In this document: in pieces, positions 7,664 to 16,152 of the stretch | Layout: each line of letters begins with the position of its first letter | Numbering within the stretch: the stretch's first letter is position 1 | Virus record (IMG/VR): IMGVR_UViG_3300035698_018606 | Span: 1 to 47,866 of that record | Source: a virus | DNA length: 47,866 nt | Direction: 5' to 3' (one strand) | The notes under the pieces: generated by a model | Told to the model about the DNA's origin: nothing | The model's database searches: none | Seen by the model: the letters and a program-made list of their open reading frames with translations, nothing else | Position numbers and translations under genes: made by a program

Positions 7664-9553
7664 ATGGCATTTGCACTTTCTCCGGGAGTCTATTCTAAAG
7701 AGGTGGATCAATCTACTATTATAAGCTCTGTACAAACATCAATTGGAGCAGTAGTAGGTTATAGTCCTAGAGGTCCTTTGGGTAGACGACTGATTACGAA
7801 TAATAAAGAGTTCGTTGATTTATATGGTATTCCTGTTCCAGGAAACTATCTCCATTATACTGCTTTAGGTTTTCTTACTAAAGGTGGTAATTTGTATGTT
7901 AATCGAGTAACTAATGGAGCTTTGTATGGTGGTGTAGAAATAAAAAGAGGGGATTCTCAGTATGATAATGCAGCATTAGATACTGGAGTTTCTGATCCTT
8001 CTGCTTATTCTACTTCTCCAGGTTTTGGAACAGATGGTTTGCTAGCTATATTCCCAGGCAATCCTGGGGTATGGAATAATGATTGTTCTGTTAGAATTAC
8101 CAACATAACTAATCCGACAGGAGCATGGAGTTCGGCTAGTTCGAGTTCTTCTAATAGTTCAAATAGTAGTGTGAGTTCTTCAAGTTCTTTGAACAGTTCA
8201 CAAAGTAGCGTAAGTAGTTCTAAAAGTTCTGTGTCTTCAAGTAACAGTTCACAGAGTTCTGTTTCTTCGGTTAGCAGTTCGAACAGCAGCACTAGCTCAA
8301 GTAGTTCTTTACGATCTAGTAGCAGTTCTTTAAGTTCTTCTAATTCAAGTAGCAGTTCTAGTAAAAGTTCCAATAGTTCCAATTCCAGCAATAGTAGCTC
8401 TTCTAGCTCAAACAGTAGTTCTGCTGCTGCAGTAGGTCTTTATGAATTTGACGTTGAATTCTATGAAAAAGATGATAATGACATTTATCAACTTAAGATG
8501 AAGAAAACAGTGTCCCGTAAAGATCAGAAGAATGGTTTTGGACAAGATGAGTATGTTGGAGATGTTTTTGCTCCTGGTGAAAATGACTATGTAATAGTAA
8601 TGGACAACACTACGGTAGATGATACTATCTCACCTAAGCCTCAGTTGGTTGATTTAGCGGTTGCTGGTGGTAGTGATGGTTCTGCTATTACTAATTCTCT
8701 AATTGTGAATGGATGGGATGAATTTATTAATCCCGAAGAAGTTACTGTTAATATTCTGATGTCGGGGGGTTATACAAATCAGGCAGTACTTCGAAAGATT
8801 GATGAAATAGCAGGTACTTATCGTAAGGATTGTATCGGAGTTTTAGATGTCCCTTATGGTTATACAAGTGCCAATGATTTAGTAACTTGGAGACAAGATA
8901 CCTTATCTGTTAATTCGTCTTATTCTGCTCTATACTCTTCTTGGTTGGAAGTTTATGATTCTTATAATGATAAGACCTTGTTCATTCCTCCAAGTGGCTA
9001 TATAGGTGCTTCTTTTGCTTATACTGATCTTGTGAGCGAACCTTGGTTCCCTAACGCTGGACTCAATAGAGGTTTATTGAATGTCAGTGGGATTGAAAAG
9101 AATTGGAGTCAGGCTGAAAGAGATGTTCTTTATCCTGCTCAGATCAATCCTATTAGGAATCATCCAAGTGGAGGCACTGTCATTTGGGGCCAAAAGACTC
9201 TCCAGACTAAAGATTCTGCGTTATCAAGTGTTAATGTTCGTAGGTTGATGATTGTTCTGGAAGTAGCAATGACCAGATCACTTGAGTATTATGATTTTGA
9301 ACCTAATGACAGATTCACAAGAATTTTGATAACAAATATGATCGATAGTTATTTGAGAGGAATTGAAGCTAAAAGAGGTGTGTATGATTATAGTGTGGTG
9401 TGTGATGACACTAATAACACCCCCGATATAATAGATCGTAGAGAATTGAATGTAGATGTTTATGTTCAACCTGCTAAAGCTGCTGAATCTATTCAACTGC
9501 AAGCTATTATAACCAGAACAGGTGTTAGCTTTGATGAAGTGATAGGCACGTAG
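7664..9553 (+). CDS. contractile tail sheath protein with inserted serine-rich tract, 629 aa
   Basis: The N-terminus (LSPGVYSKEVDQS, GAVVGYSPRGPLG, NLYVNRVTNG) and the C-terminal part (TRSLEYYDFEPNDRFTRILI, YDYSVVCDDTNN, VDVYVQPAKAAESIQ) match the phage tail sheath family. Sheath subunits form the contractile cylinder round the tube. Residues 156-253 are a Ser-rich tract with scattered Asn, Lys, Val and Leu, inserted in the variable middle of the protein, where other sheaths carry surface-exposed extra domains. After the tract comes a beta domain (YEFDVEFYEKDDN). RBS AAGGAG is present. A strong terminator follows at 9568. Confidence 0.93.
   Translation: MAFALSPGVYSKEVDQSTIISSVQTSIGAVVGYSPRGPLGRRLITNNKEFVDLYGIPVPGNYLHYTALGFLTKGGNLYVNRVTNGALYGGVEIKRGDSQYDNAALDTGVSDPSAYSTSPGFGTDGLLAIFPGNPGVWNNDCSVRITNITNPTGAWSSASSSSSNSSNSSVSSSSSLNSSQSSVSSSKSSVSSSNSSQSSVSSVSSSNSSTSSSSSLRSSSSSLSSSNSSSSSSKSSNSSNSSNSSSSSSNSSSAAAVGLYEFDVEFYEKDDNDIYQLKMKKTVSRKDQKNGFGQDEYVGDVFAPGENDYVIVMDNTTVDDTISPKPQLVDLAVAGGSDGSAITNSLIVNGWDEFINPEEVTVNILMSGGYTNQAVLRKIDEIAGTYRKDCIGVLDVPYGYTSANDLVTWRQDTLSVNSSYSALYSSWLEVYDSYNDKTLFIPPSGYIGASFAYTDLVSEPWFPNAGLNRGLLNVSGIEKNWSQAERDVLYPAQINPIRNHPSGGTVIWGQKTLQTKDSALSSVNVRRLMIVLEVAMTRSLEYYDFEPNDRFTRILITNMIDSYLRGIEAKRGVYDYSVVCDDTNNTPDIIDRRELNVDVYVQPAKAAESIQLQAIITRTGVSFDEVIGT
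8129..8422 (+). repeat. serine-rich tract in the sheath gene
   Basis: Ninety-eight codons, mostly serine, using mixed TCT, TCA, AGT, AGC, TCG and TCC codons with Asn, Val, Lys, Leu, Gln, Thr and Arg interruptions. The mixture of the TCN and AGY families avoids a pure trinucleotide repeat. It is probably an extended, disordered, surface-exposed linker and a candidate O-glycosylation substrate. Confidence 0.9.
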
Positions 9554-9567
9554 TATTAATTCGTTGA

Positions 9568-9601
9568 GGGACGCCTGTTTAGGCAGGTGTCCCTTTTCTT
9601 T
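9568..9601 (+). terminator. strong rho-independent terminator after the sheath gene
   Basis: GGGACGCCTG pairs with CAGGTGTCCC (10-bp stem, one G-T wobble, 6-base loop TTTAGG), followed by TTTTCTTT. It lies between the sheath stop and the tube RBS. Partial termination here would separate sheath expression from the downstream tail genes. Confidence 0.88.
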
Positions 9602-9614
9602 AAGGAGATTTGAA

Positions 9615-10127
9615 ATGGCTAGTCAACATGTTACCCAATTAAGAAGTATCGGGGAACCTGCAAGACAGTATTTATGGGAAATTATAATCCCTGGTAGTTT
9701 ACCGGGCGGTTCAGGTGGTGGTGGGAATGACAATCAATTGTTTACTTACAGAGCAATGTCTACCACTATTCCTGATGATGCTATTGAAGCTTATGAGCAT
9801 CAATTTAAGAGTGAAAAGATTAGTTTTGCAGGTAGAAATGCTTCTGCTAAGACTTTTGATGTTACTTTTATTGATGCTACTGATGCATTTGTTATAAAGA
9901 ATTTAAAGGCATGGAGTCAGTATTGTAAGGTCAATAATAAAGTAGATTATACTATTGATGTGTCAATGCGTTTATTGGGAAGAACAGAAGATGAACCTAT
10001 TCTTTTGACTGTTACCCTTATCCAGTGTTGGCCTGAAAGTGTCCAAGCTGTTAATTTAGATTATGCATCAAATGATCCTGTTAATGTTCCAGTCACTTTT
10101 AGATTTGATGATACGGAAATAAGCTAA
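9615..10127 (+). CDS. tail tube protein (T4 gp19-like)
   Basis: The start is ATG 9615 with AAGGAG at 9602-9607; the upstream in-frame extension would run through the terminator hairpin and is rejected. The 170-residue protein follows the sheath gene, as tube genes normally do. Its layout fits the gp19/Hcp-like tube fold: an N-terminal arm, a Gly-rich loop (about residues 29-38), beta strands, a central helix (VIKNLKAWSQYC) and the closing strand NLDYASNDPVNVPVTFRFDD. It forms the inner tube of the tail. A second tube-like gene follows immediately. Confidence 0.85.
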   Translation: MASQHVTQLRSIGEPARQYLWEIIIPGSLPGGSGGGGNDNQLFTYRAMSTTIPDDAIEAYEHQFKSEKISFAGRNASAKTFDVTFIDATDAFVIKNLKAWSQYCKVNNKVDYTIDVSMRLLGRTEDEPILLTVTLIQCWPESVQAVNLDYASNDPVNVPVTFRFDDTEIS

Positions 10128-10137
10128 GGATCAATTA

Positions 10138-10638
10138 ATGGCTAATGATTTAATACAAAGAATTAATAGTTTAGGAACTCCACAATTCAAATATAGGTTT
10201 GGGGTGGAGCTTCCTGCTATTGATGGTTTTGATGTTAAATTGATACAAGATCGAATTATAAGTATAGCTCCTGTTTTAGAAATAGTGAATGCTGTTCAAA
10301 ATGCTCCAAGTGCTAATAGTTATTGGTATTTTTTCAATGATGATGATGTTTCTTCATTTACTATAACATCAACAGAATGGCAAGATTTTCTATGCATTAG
10401 ATATTTTTTAGCTTGGAATAGTTTACAGGTGAATGATGATGGAACTTATAATGTTCCTGATTATTGGAAAAAGACTATTAATGTAAATTTTTTATCACCC
10501 GATGATAAGCCTTTATTCACAATACAATTAATAGATGCCTTTCCAATTAGAAAGACTATTCCTGATTTGAGTTATGATAGTTCTGATCCTGTAAACATAG
10601 AAGTAGAGTTTGCATATGATTCATTTAAAATTAAATAG
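10138..10638 (+). CDS. second tail tube-like protein (tube paralogue), 166 aa
   Basis: The C-terminus DLSYDSSDPVNIEVEFAYDS parallels the tube protein's NLDYASNDPVNVPVTFRFDD, and the overall length is nearly the same, so it is a diverged paralogue. Tandem tube-like genes are known in T4-type tails, where gp19-fold proteins also form the baseplate-proximal ring (gp54 and gp48). It could be the tube initiator or a second tube subunit. The gap to the first tube gene is 10 bp and the RBS (AAGGA) overlaps the upstream stop. Confidence 0.72.
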   Translation: MANDLIQRINSLGTPQFKYRFGVELPAIDGFDVKLIQDRIISIAPVLEIVNAVQNAPSANSYWYFFNDDDVSSFTITSTEWQDFLCIRYFLAWNSLQVNDDGTYNVPDYWKKTINVNFLSPDDKPLFTIQLIDAFPIRKTIPDLSYDSSDPVNIEVEFAYDSFKIK

Positions 10639-10665
10639 ATTCTATAATTTTTGAAGGAGAACCGG

Positions 10666-11415
10666 ATGGCTAAGATAAGAGATATGGAAGATAAGAAAGT
10701 TGTTCCTAATAATCAATATGCTATGTGTATTGATCTAGTAACATGTGATGCTAAGATGAAAGAGAACTATCCAAAAAAGGTAAAAGTAAATCCTTATAAC
10801 GTATGTCAGATGAAAAAAATGGTATATGGCAAAGGGGACAATTACTCAAGCATGTTAGCAGACATTGTTGATTCTTTGATCGACGTAGATGTCAGACAAT
10901 TAACTCTTATTGACTATGATAAAATTCTTTTGTTCTTAAGGATAAATTCCTGTGGTTCTTCCATACTAGAATACAATGTTAAATGTGATAAATGCGAAAA
11001 GTATTCTCCATTTAAAATTGATCTATCTACATTGGATATAAAAGCAGTTCCTAGTGCTTTCTCGGAACCTCAAGAGATGAATAATGAGTTGTCCCTTATC
11101 TTGCCTAGATTGGGAGCTAAACTTGAATTTGATGAAATGTCTGAAAAATTGGATTTGATTGATTATCAAGCTTTGTACATAGAACAAGGGAACACTTTCA
11201 AAGAGAAATTAGAGATATACAATAGTCTTTCTCCTCAATTTGTTACAAAAGAATTTCACACCTTTATTTCATCTGTGAATTCTTATGGGATTGATACAGA
11301 TACTAAGCATGTTTGTTCTGTTATTTTGAATCATGAGACGGTTGAGAAATGTGGAGCCGAGGAGGTGCTCCATATTCCCTTTCGCAGAAAGTTCTTTTTT
11401 CCCAACTACATATGA
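10666..11415 (+). CDS. T4 gp26-like baseplate/tail assembly protein, zero-frame product, 249 aa
   Basis: Start at ATG 10666, five bases after AAGGAGA; the upstream in-frame TTG would sit on the RBS. The middle (DIVDSLIDVDVRQLTLIDYD, LLFLRINSCGSS, YNVKCDKCEKYSPFKIDLS) resembles the T4 baseplate gp26-type family: a helical region followed by a treble-clef-like CxxC segment and a beta strand. It lies between the tube and tape-measure genes, where tail assembly chaperones are encoded. The frame ends in TGA 11413-11415, just after T6CCC, and the +1 frame remains open to 11548, so an extended form is likely. Confidence 0.65.
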   Translation: MAKIRDMEDKKVVPNNQYAMCIDLVTCDAKMKENYPKKVKVNPYNVCQMKKMVYGKGDNYSSMLADIVDSLIDVDVRQLTLIDYDKILLFLRINSCGSSILEYNVKCDKCEKYSPFKIDLSTLDIKAVPSAFSEPQEMNNELSLILPRLGAKLEFDEMSEKLDLIDYQALYIEQGNTFKEKLEIYNSLSPQFVTKEFHTFISSVNSYGIDTDTKHVCSVILNHETVEKCGAEEVLHIPFRRKFFFPNYI

Positions 11416-11548
11416 GACCATAATGAAGAAACAATTTAATCTATGGTTCTATTTACAAGGGTTGTCCGATTCAACTGAAACTATGTTTTATGATGAATTT
11501 TTAAGATATCATATAATGTTGAAAGATAAATTAGAGGATAATAAATGA
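11401..11548 (+). CDS. +1-frame extension of the gp26-like gene (probable frameshift product)
   Basis: The +1 frame continues with TTYETIMKKQFNLWFYLQ and LSDSTETMFYDEFLRYHIML. This is coherent protein, but no start with a convincing ribosome binding site precedes it; the only ATG, at 11423, has a weak leader and would give 41 residues. A +1 slip at CCC-A (11401-11404) lets a proline tRNA re-pair with CCA and yields about 246 + 47 residues. The stop overlaps the tape-measure ATG (ATGA). Alternatives are a separately initiated mini-protein or a one-base sequence error. Confidence 0.55.
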
Positions 11549-13242
11549 CCCCTTCTTTAAAAGACATTGCTTCTAGTAAAATTCAAATCATTGAGATGTC
11601 TAATGATATTGAATATAATATGAAGAAGTTGAAACAAATGAGGACCGAAGGGGAATGGGATTCTTCTGTAAAATCAGTTGAATCTTTGATTGTCAAAAAA
11701 TTAGTAGTAAATTCAATGGACAATATAGGAAGCCTTCCTTCTGAAAATCAGAATACTATTAATACGCCTGACACATCAGATAAGGTAAAAGATATTCAAG
11801 CTTCAGATTCTCCTGCTATAAATGAATTATCTGATAAGATAGATGATGTTAAAGATGTCAATGAAGATCAATTAGATGAGACTAAGAACTCTAATGAGGA
11901 AGCAAAGAAAAGAAGTCTACTAGATAGAGCTTCAGATAAATCAAAACAGTTAGCAGAAAAAGCAATAGAAACAACAGCAGGAAAAGAATTCTCTACTTTA
12001 GGGATTCGAATGTTGGCAGATACTGCTGGTTTAGGGTTTCTCCCTGATATCATAGCGGAAGCTGTGGGAACAGATATCCCTACTGCCTTGTCTACTTCTT
12101 TTAAGAAATTAACTTCTAGTGATGATAAAAAGGAAGAAAAAGAATTAGTAGACACTGAAAAATCTAGTTTAAAAAATGAAGAAGAACAAAAAGAGATATC
12201 TAAGAAAGCAATGGAATCTTTAGATGAGAATAACAAATTACTGGAGAAATCTAATGATGTCGAAAAGTTAAAAGTAAAGACAGATATAGAATACCAAGAA
12301 GATGCTGTATACGAACTTAAGAAAATGAATGAGACTTTGGAAGATGTGGAAGGAATGGGGGACGGAGGTGGAGGGTTTACAAGTGGTTTGGCAGGTGCTT
12401 TAGGAGGTTCTATCGCTGGCATATTTACAGGGACTGTTTTCCCATACATATCAAAAACATTTTTATCTATAGGAGCTAAGATTCTTCCTGCTTTAGGATC
12501 AGTAGCTCAAATAGCAGGACCAGTAATCGCTTTAGGTGCTTCTCTTTGGACATTAAAAGAATCTATAGATCTTGTTAGAACAAGGGCTGATGTAGAGAAA
12601 AGTAAGATTCGATTAGCAAACAAGAGAGCTGAAAATATGCAGATTTCAGCTCAAATAGATGCAGAAAGAGTGGGTTTAGATTTAAGAGAAGTTCAAAGTG
12701 CTAGAGTGGAAACCCCAGAAGGAAAACAATTCACAGAAGATCAATTGGAAACAAAAAGAACTTTTCAAGAAAAAAGAATGAAGTCATTAGATGTTAAAAT
12801 AGGGGATTTAGATAAAGAAAGAAAAAAATCTGAAGAAGCAATAGGAGGTTCTTGGCGAGGAGATTGGTTAGGTGGATGGACTAAAGAACGCCAAGAAGAT
12901 CTTAATAAACTTCAACAACAAAGAGCAGAAATAGCGGGGGATATTGGTAGTATCGATGCTAAATCTTTTTCTATGAAGAAAGAAATACAAGTAATAGAGA
13001 AAAAAGAAATTGTAAAAGAAAAGATCCAATCAATCAAAGAAGCTCCTACTGTTATAAAAACCACTGGAGGAATTGAATCAGTAACAGAAGAATTGAAAAA
13101 GAACAATAAACAAATTGAAGAATTAACTAAGGTAACAGCGCAAAACAAAGCTCCTATAATTAAGTACTCAAATTCTGGTTTAAATATGCAAGCTGATTTG
13201 ATAAATGACGGTCCTGTTCTTTTAAGAGCGATGGGGTTATAA
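11545..13242 (+). CDS. tape measure protein (T4 gp29-like length), 565 aa
   Basis: Overlaps the upstream frame by ATGA. Residues about 1-260 are charged and helical with strong coiled-coil character. Residues about 272-345 contain glycine-rich hydrophobic helices (GLAGALGGSIAGIFTGTVF, GSVAQIAGPVIALGASLW) that could insert in a membrane. Residues 350-520 are again coiled coil. Helical termini around a hydrophobic centre, in the position between the assembly-chaperone-like and hub genes, are typical of tape measure proteins. The length is close to T4 gp29 (590 aa) and implies a short to medium tail. Confidence 0.8.
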   Translation: MTPSLKDIASSKIQIIEMSNDIEYNMKKLKQMRTEGEWDSSVKSVESLIVKKLVVNSMDNIGSLPSENQNTINTPDTSDKVKDIQASDSPAINELSDKIDDVKDVNEDQLDETKNSNEEAKKRSLLDRASDKSKQLAEKAIETTAGKEFSTLGIRMLADTAGLGFLPDIIAEAVGTDIPTALSTSFKKLTSSDDKKEEKELVDTEKSSLKNEEEQKEISKKAMESLDENNKLLEKSNDVEKLKVKTDIEYQEDAVYELKKMNETLEDVEGMGDGGGGFTSGLAGALGGSIAGIFTGTVFPYISKTFLSIGAKILPALGSVAQIAGPVIALGASLWTLKESIDLVRTRADVEKSKIRLANKRAENMQISAQIDAERVGLDLREVQSARVETPEGKQFTEDQLETKRTFQEKRMKSLDVKIGDLDKERKKSEEAIGGSWRGDWLGGWTKERQEDLNKLQQQRAEIAGDIGSIDAKSFSMKKEIQVIEKKEIVKEKIQSIKEAPTVIKTTGGIESVTEELKKNNKQIEELTKVTAQNKAPIIKYSNSGLNMQADLINDGPVLLRAMGL

Positions 13243-13243
13243 A

Positions 13244-13858
13244 ATGGCTGATAATCATGACCAATATACTTTGTATATCCAGCAAAAACCTGTCAAAGGA
13301 ACTGGAGGACAGACTATAAATGTAGAGGCAAGGGTGTCAGAATCAGTAGCTTTGAGTATAGCTAATGATTATGGAGCTTTATTTGATTCTGATAGTAGTG
13401 ATATTTTGAACAAATTAGGATATGGTGCTCAAAAATTAGCTAAAGCATTAGGACAAGACATTCAAAAATATACAGGTTCTATTCATCAAGGAACTGAGCA
13501 ATTATGGAAAAGTAGTTCAAGTGGTGGTTTCTCTTTTGAGATTAAATTAGTAGCTAGATATGATCCCGGTTCGGAAGTAAGAGATCAATTAAAAGCATTG
13601 TATGAAATGTGTTTACCCACTTTAGGGAAATTAAATTTATTGATAGCTCCTCAACCTGTGTCTTTAGAAATACCGGGGGTTCTTAGTTTGGTTGATTATT
13701 ACATTACTAATGTTAATTTTGTTCAATCTATGAAGTTAATGAGAACCAATCCAGGAACTAAAGCACTTCCAATGTCTGCTGAAGGTGTTATTGAAGTTAT
13801 TCCTAAAATTGCTATCTTGAAAAGTACTGTTGATGACATATTCCCATCCATATCTTAA
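13244..13858 (+). CDS. baseplate tube-junction-like protein, 204 aa
   Basis: Starts one base after the tape-measure stop. The C-terminal half (YDPGSEVRDQLKALYEMCLP, VSLEIPGVLSLVDYYITNV, MSAEGVIEVIPKIAILKS) has the strand-helix-strand pattern of tube-like or baseplate tube-cap proteins. By position between tape measure and gp53/gp27-like genes it may match T4 gp48 or gp54, although it is shorter. No enzymatic motif is seen. Assignment to the baseplate is fairly secure; assignment to a specific T4 counterpart is tentative. Confidence 0.6.
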   Translation: MADNHDQYTLYIQQKPVKGTGGQTINVEARVSESVALSIANDYGALFDSDSSDILNKLGYGAQKLAKALGQDIQKYTGSIHQGTEQLWKSSSSGGFSFEIKLVARYDPGSEVRDQLKALYEMCLPTLGKLNLLIAPQPVSLEIPGVLSLVDYYITNVNFVQSMKLMRTNPGTKALPMSAEGVIEVIPKIAILKSTVDDIFPSIS

Positions 13859-13867
13859 AGGTTTATT

Positions 13868-14194
13868 ATGGAATTGACTAGAGATTATTATAATATAGTT
13901 CAAGTAGGAACTGAGAATGAATTTGATTTTTTAAATAGTAATATTTCTAATTTCAAAGACTACATTATTCGTACCCCTACTCACGTTACATTTAAAGCGG
14001 GATATGTAGGAAGATTAGATTTAGCTTCTTATGATGCTTATGGAACCCCCATCCTTTGGTGGGTGATTGCTTTAGCTAATGACATTATAGATCCTTTTGA
14101 TTCTTCTTTTGTCAATACCTTATTACAAATCCCAGATGTTTTAGATATTTATGATTTTTATGATGCTAATTATATTTCAACTGTAGGATTCTAA
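13868..14194 (+). CDS. gp53-like baseplate wedge protein, 108 aa
   Basis: The segment YDAYGTPILWWVIALANDII-DPF followed by LLQIPDVLDIYDFY is characteristic of gp53-type baseplate wedge proteins, which carry a LysM-like core. The aromatic pair and the 'IPD' strand are visible. T4 gp53 closes the ring of wedges round the hub. The gene is directly adjacent to the hub gene on its right, with the stop touching the next ATG. The small size is typical of stand-alone versions. Confidence 0.78.
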   Translation: MELTRDYYNIVQVGTENEFDFLNSNISNFKDYIIRTPTHVTFKAGYVGRLDLASYDAYGTPILWWVIALANDIIDPFDSSFVNTLLQIPDVLDIYDFYDANYISTVGF

Positions 14195-15397
14195 ATGATA
14201 GCTATTAAAGATAAACTATATCTTTTATTGATAATAGACAATGAGATTCAAGTTAATCTCACGGCTGGGATTACAACTAAATTTCTCATAAAAGAAGCTA
14301 CTAATTTATTCTGTCCAATAGGGCAAGTTGTTTTTACCGATGATACAGGGTTGGTAGTTGATAATTTTAGTAGATTAGCAGCAGGTTCTTTGGAGTTCAA
14401 GGTAGGTAATGCGGGTGAAAGTGGAGTTGAAAATGTAACAACTCATAATCATGTTTTGTTTTCTCAAAAACCTTCTCAATTATTTTCTGGATTGTCCACC
14501 AATTCATTGACAATGGATATTATTACTTGGAGTAATATTGGTGCTAAATTAACCTACGGAGATCATGTTAGATATTTTGATGAAGGATCTGCTTCTGATG
14601 TGATCACTAAATTATGTGAAGAAGAAGATATAGAAACAGGAATAATAGAACCGGGGGAAGACAAACAATTCTATATACAGGCACAATGGACTAATGCTCA
14701 ATTTATTCGTTATTTGTCTAAGAAAGCTGTTTCTTCGAGTAATGGGCAAAGAGGTTTTTTATATTTCACAGATCGAGAAGGTAAGCTTACTTTTGCTTCC
14801 CCTAAATACTTATATGATCAGAATGTTGGTGATAGTATTAAATTAGCATTTACTAATAATCCAGAATATTTCACAGATCATAGAGATAGTGCCATTTTAT
14901 CATGGGCTATAAAATCCAATGCTCAATTATATATAAGCAATACTTCTTATGGCACTAACTTTAAATATTATGACCCCGAGAACTATAAGTATGATGAGGT
15001 TTTAAAGCAAATAAGTGAAGAAGTTTCAAAGTTTAATATAGCTTCTTTTTCCTTATTGAATACCCAAAATAGCGAATATTCAATGAGTGATTATATGGGA
15101 ACTAAACTAGAAGACGAAGTTACTTTGAATACAAGATCTATGTCATCATTAATAGATTTGACAGTATTGATAAATTACAATGATAATGTCAAATTAGGAT
15201 CAGTAGTAGAATTTTATATGCCAAGTTCAGAACAAGGAGGAACTGCTTCTAAAATTGTTTTGGATGCTATTTCTTCTAAATGGGTTGTGTGCGAAATAAA
15301 CCATAGAACAGACGGAGTTTCAAATAATTATTACACTTTATTAACAGTAACTAGATCAGGAATTAACAGTAAAAAATCTGTAAATTTAATGGAATAG
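14195..15397 (+). CDS. baseplate hub protein (gp27/gpD-like), 400 aa
   Basis: The start codon follows the previous stop directly. N-terminal beta barrel (SLEFKVGNAGESG, LTYGDHVRYF), a central helical region (FIRYLSKKAV), a beta segment (GFLYFTDREGKLTFASPKYL), and a C-terminal barrel (LTVLINYNDNVKLGSVVEFY) ending SKWVVCEINHR...YYTLLTVTRSG. This arrangement matches the hub protein that caps the tube and holds the spike (T4 gp27, P2 gpD). The next gene encodes the spike, as in those systems. Confidence 0.75.
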   Translation: MIAIKDKLYLLLIIDNEIQVNLTAGITTKFLIKEATNLFCPIGQVVFTDDTGLVVDNFSRLAAGSLEFKVGNAGESGVENVTTHNHVLFSQKPSQLFSGLSTNSLTMDIITWSNIGAKLTYGDHVRYFDEGSASDVITKLCEEEDIETGIIEPGEDKQFYIQAQWTNAQFIRYLSKKAVSSSNGQRGFLYFTDREGKLTFASPKYLYDQNVGDSIKLAFTNNPEYFTDHRDSAILSWAIKSNAQLYISNTSYGTNFKYYDPENYKYDEVLKQISEEVSKFNIASFSLLNTQNSEYSMSDYMGTKLEDEVTLNTRSMSSLIDLTVLINYNDNVKLGSVVEFYMPSSEQGGTASKIVLDAISSKWVVCEINHRTDGVSNNYYTLLTVTRSGINSKKSVNLME

Positions 15398-15408
15398 GAT
15401 GATTAAAA

Positions 15409-16143
15409 ATGGGACATGAAAGTCCTTTAGAAGATATTAAAACTAAAAAAGAGACTTACGATTCTACTTATCAAGGAATTGTAAGGAATTCTAATGATCC
15501 TGATAAATTAGGTAGGGTGAAAGTGGAAGTTTTACCAATGATGAAGGAAGTCCCTACATTGAATTTGCCATGGGCATTACCAAAATGGGCAAGTTTAAAC
15601 AGATCTCAAGTGCCACAAGAAGGAACGACTGTTTGGGTATTCTTTTTAGAAGGAGACCCCTTAAAACCTGTTTATGAGTCAAATGGACTACCTATAAAGA
15701 CAATACAAAGTACACCTACAACCCCCAATCCTAGCCCTGAAGGAGATCCACATGAATATGAAGATCATGATTTGGGGGATCCTGTTTTTCACCAAGAAGA
15801 ATCTGACAGGATAAAAGAAGAGCAAGATGCTTCCAAAATTGAAGGTAATGAACCTAGCATGGGGAATAATGCGGTATATCCTTACAATGATATATTCATA
15901 AGTCCTGGCGGGATAATGATAGAATTTGATGACACTCCTGGAAGTAGAAGATACCATTTGTATCATCCTTCAGGAAGTTTTCAAGAGATAGATGAGGATG
16001 GAAACGTTCATAATAGAGCCGAAGGTAATTTAGTTGATTACATAAAAGGGACTTCTCTTAGGTATTCAAAAGGAGAGTTAATAGTTCAATCAGAGACTAA
16101 GGTTAAAATAATTGCTCCTAATATTGAATTAAATACTGTTTAA
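15409..16143 (+). CDS. central spike protein with OB-fold (gp5/gpV-like), 244 aa
   Basis: Residues about 20-100 (YQGIVRNSNDPDKLGRVKVE, then a PWALPKWAS loop and GTTVWVFFLEGDPLKPVY) are the OB-fold of gp5/VgrG-type spike proteins. A proline- and acid-rich linker (about 105-150) is followed by a short beta-helix-like end (GSFQEIDEDGNVHNRAEGN, KGELIVQSETKVKIIAPN). There is no lysozyme domain between OB fold and spike, unlike T4 gp5, so peptidoglycan digestion must come from elsewhere. It directly precedes the gp25-like gene. Confidence 0.82.
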   Translation: MGHESPLEDIKTKKETYDSTYQGIVRNSNDPDKLGRVKVEVLPMMKEVPTLNLPWALPKWASLNRSQVPQEGTTVWVFFLEGDPLKPVYESNGLPIKTIQSTPTTPNPSPEGDPHEYEDHDLGDPVFHQEESDRIKEEQDASKIEGNEPSMGNNAVYPYNDIFISPGGIMIEFDDTPGSRRYHLYHPSGSFQEIDEDGNVHNRAEGNLVDYIKGTSLRYSKGELIVQSETKVKIIAPNIELNTV

Positions 16144-16152
16144 GGAAATAAC

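Noticed and set aside
8005-8391. Long minus-strand open frame rich in Leu and Glu over the sheath serine tract
   Set aside because: It is the reverse complement of Ser codons (AGT/AGC/TCN read as Leu/Glu). No RBS or sensible protein; a shadow of the sense gene. The same applies to 18395-18892, 18992-19225 and 20372-20629.
9564-9614. Upstream start for the tube gene
   Set aside because: The added residues would be encoded by the terminator hairpin; the ATG at 9615 has a proper AAGGAG.
15409-16143. Lysozyme domain in the gp5-like spike
   Set aside because: No lysozyme catalytic motif lies between the OB fold and the beta-helical end; the length is too short.
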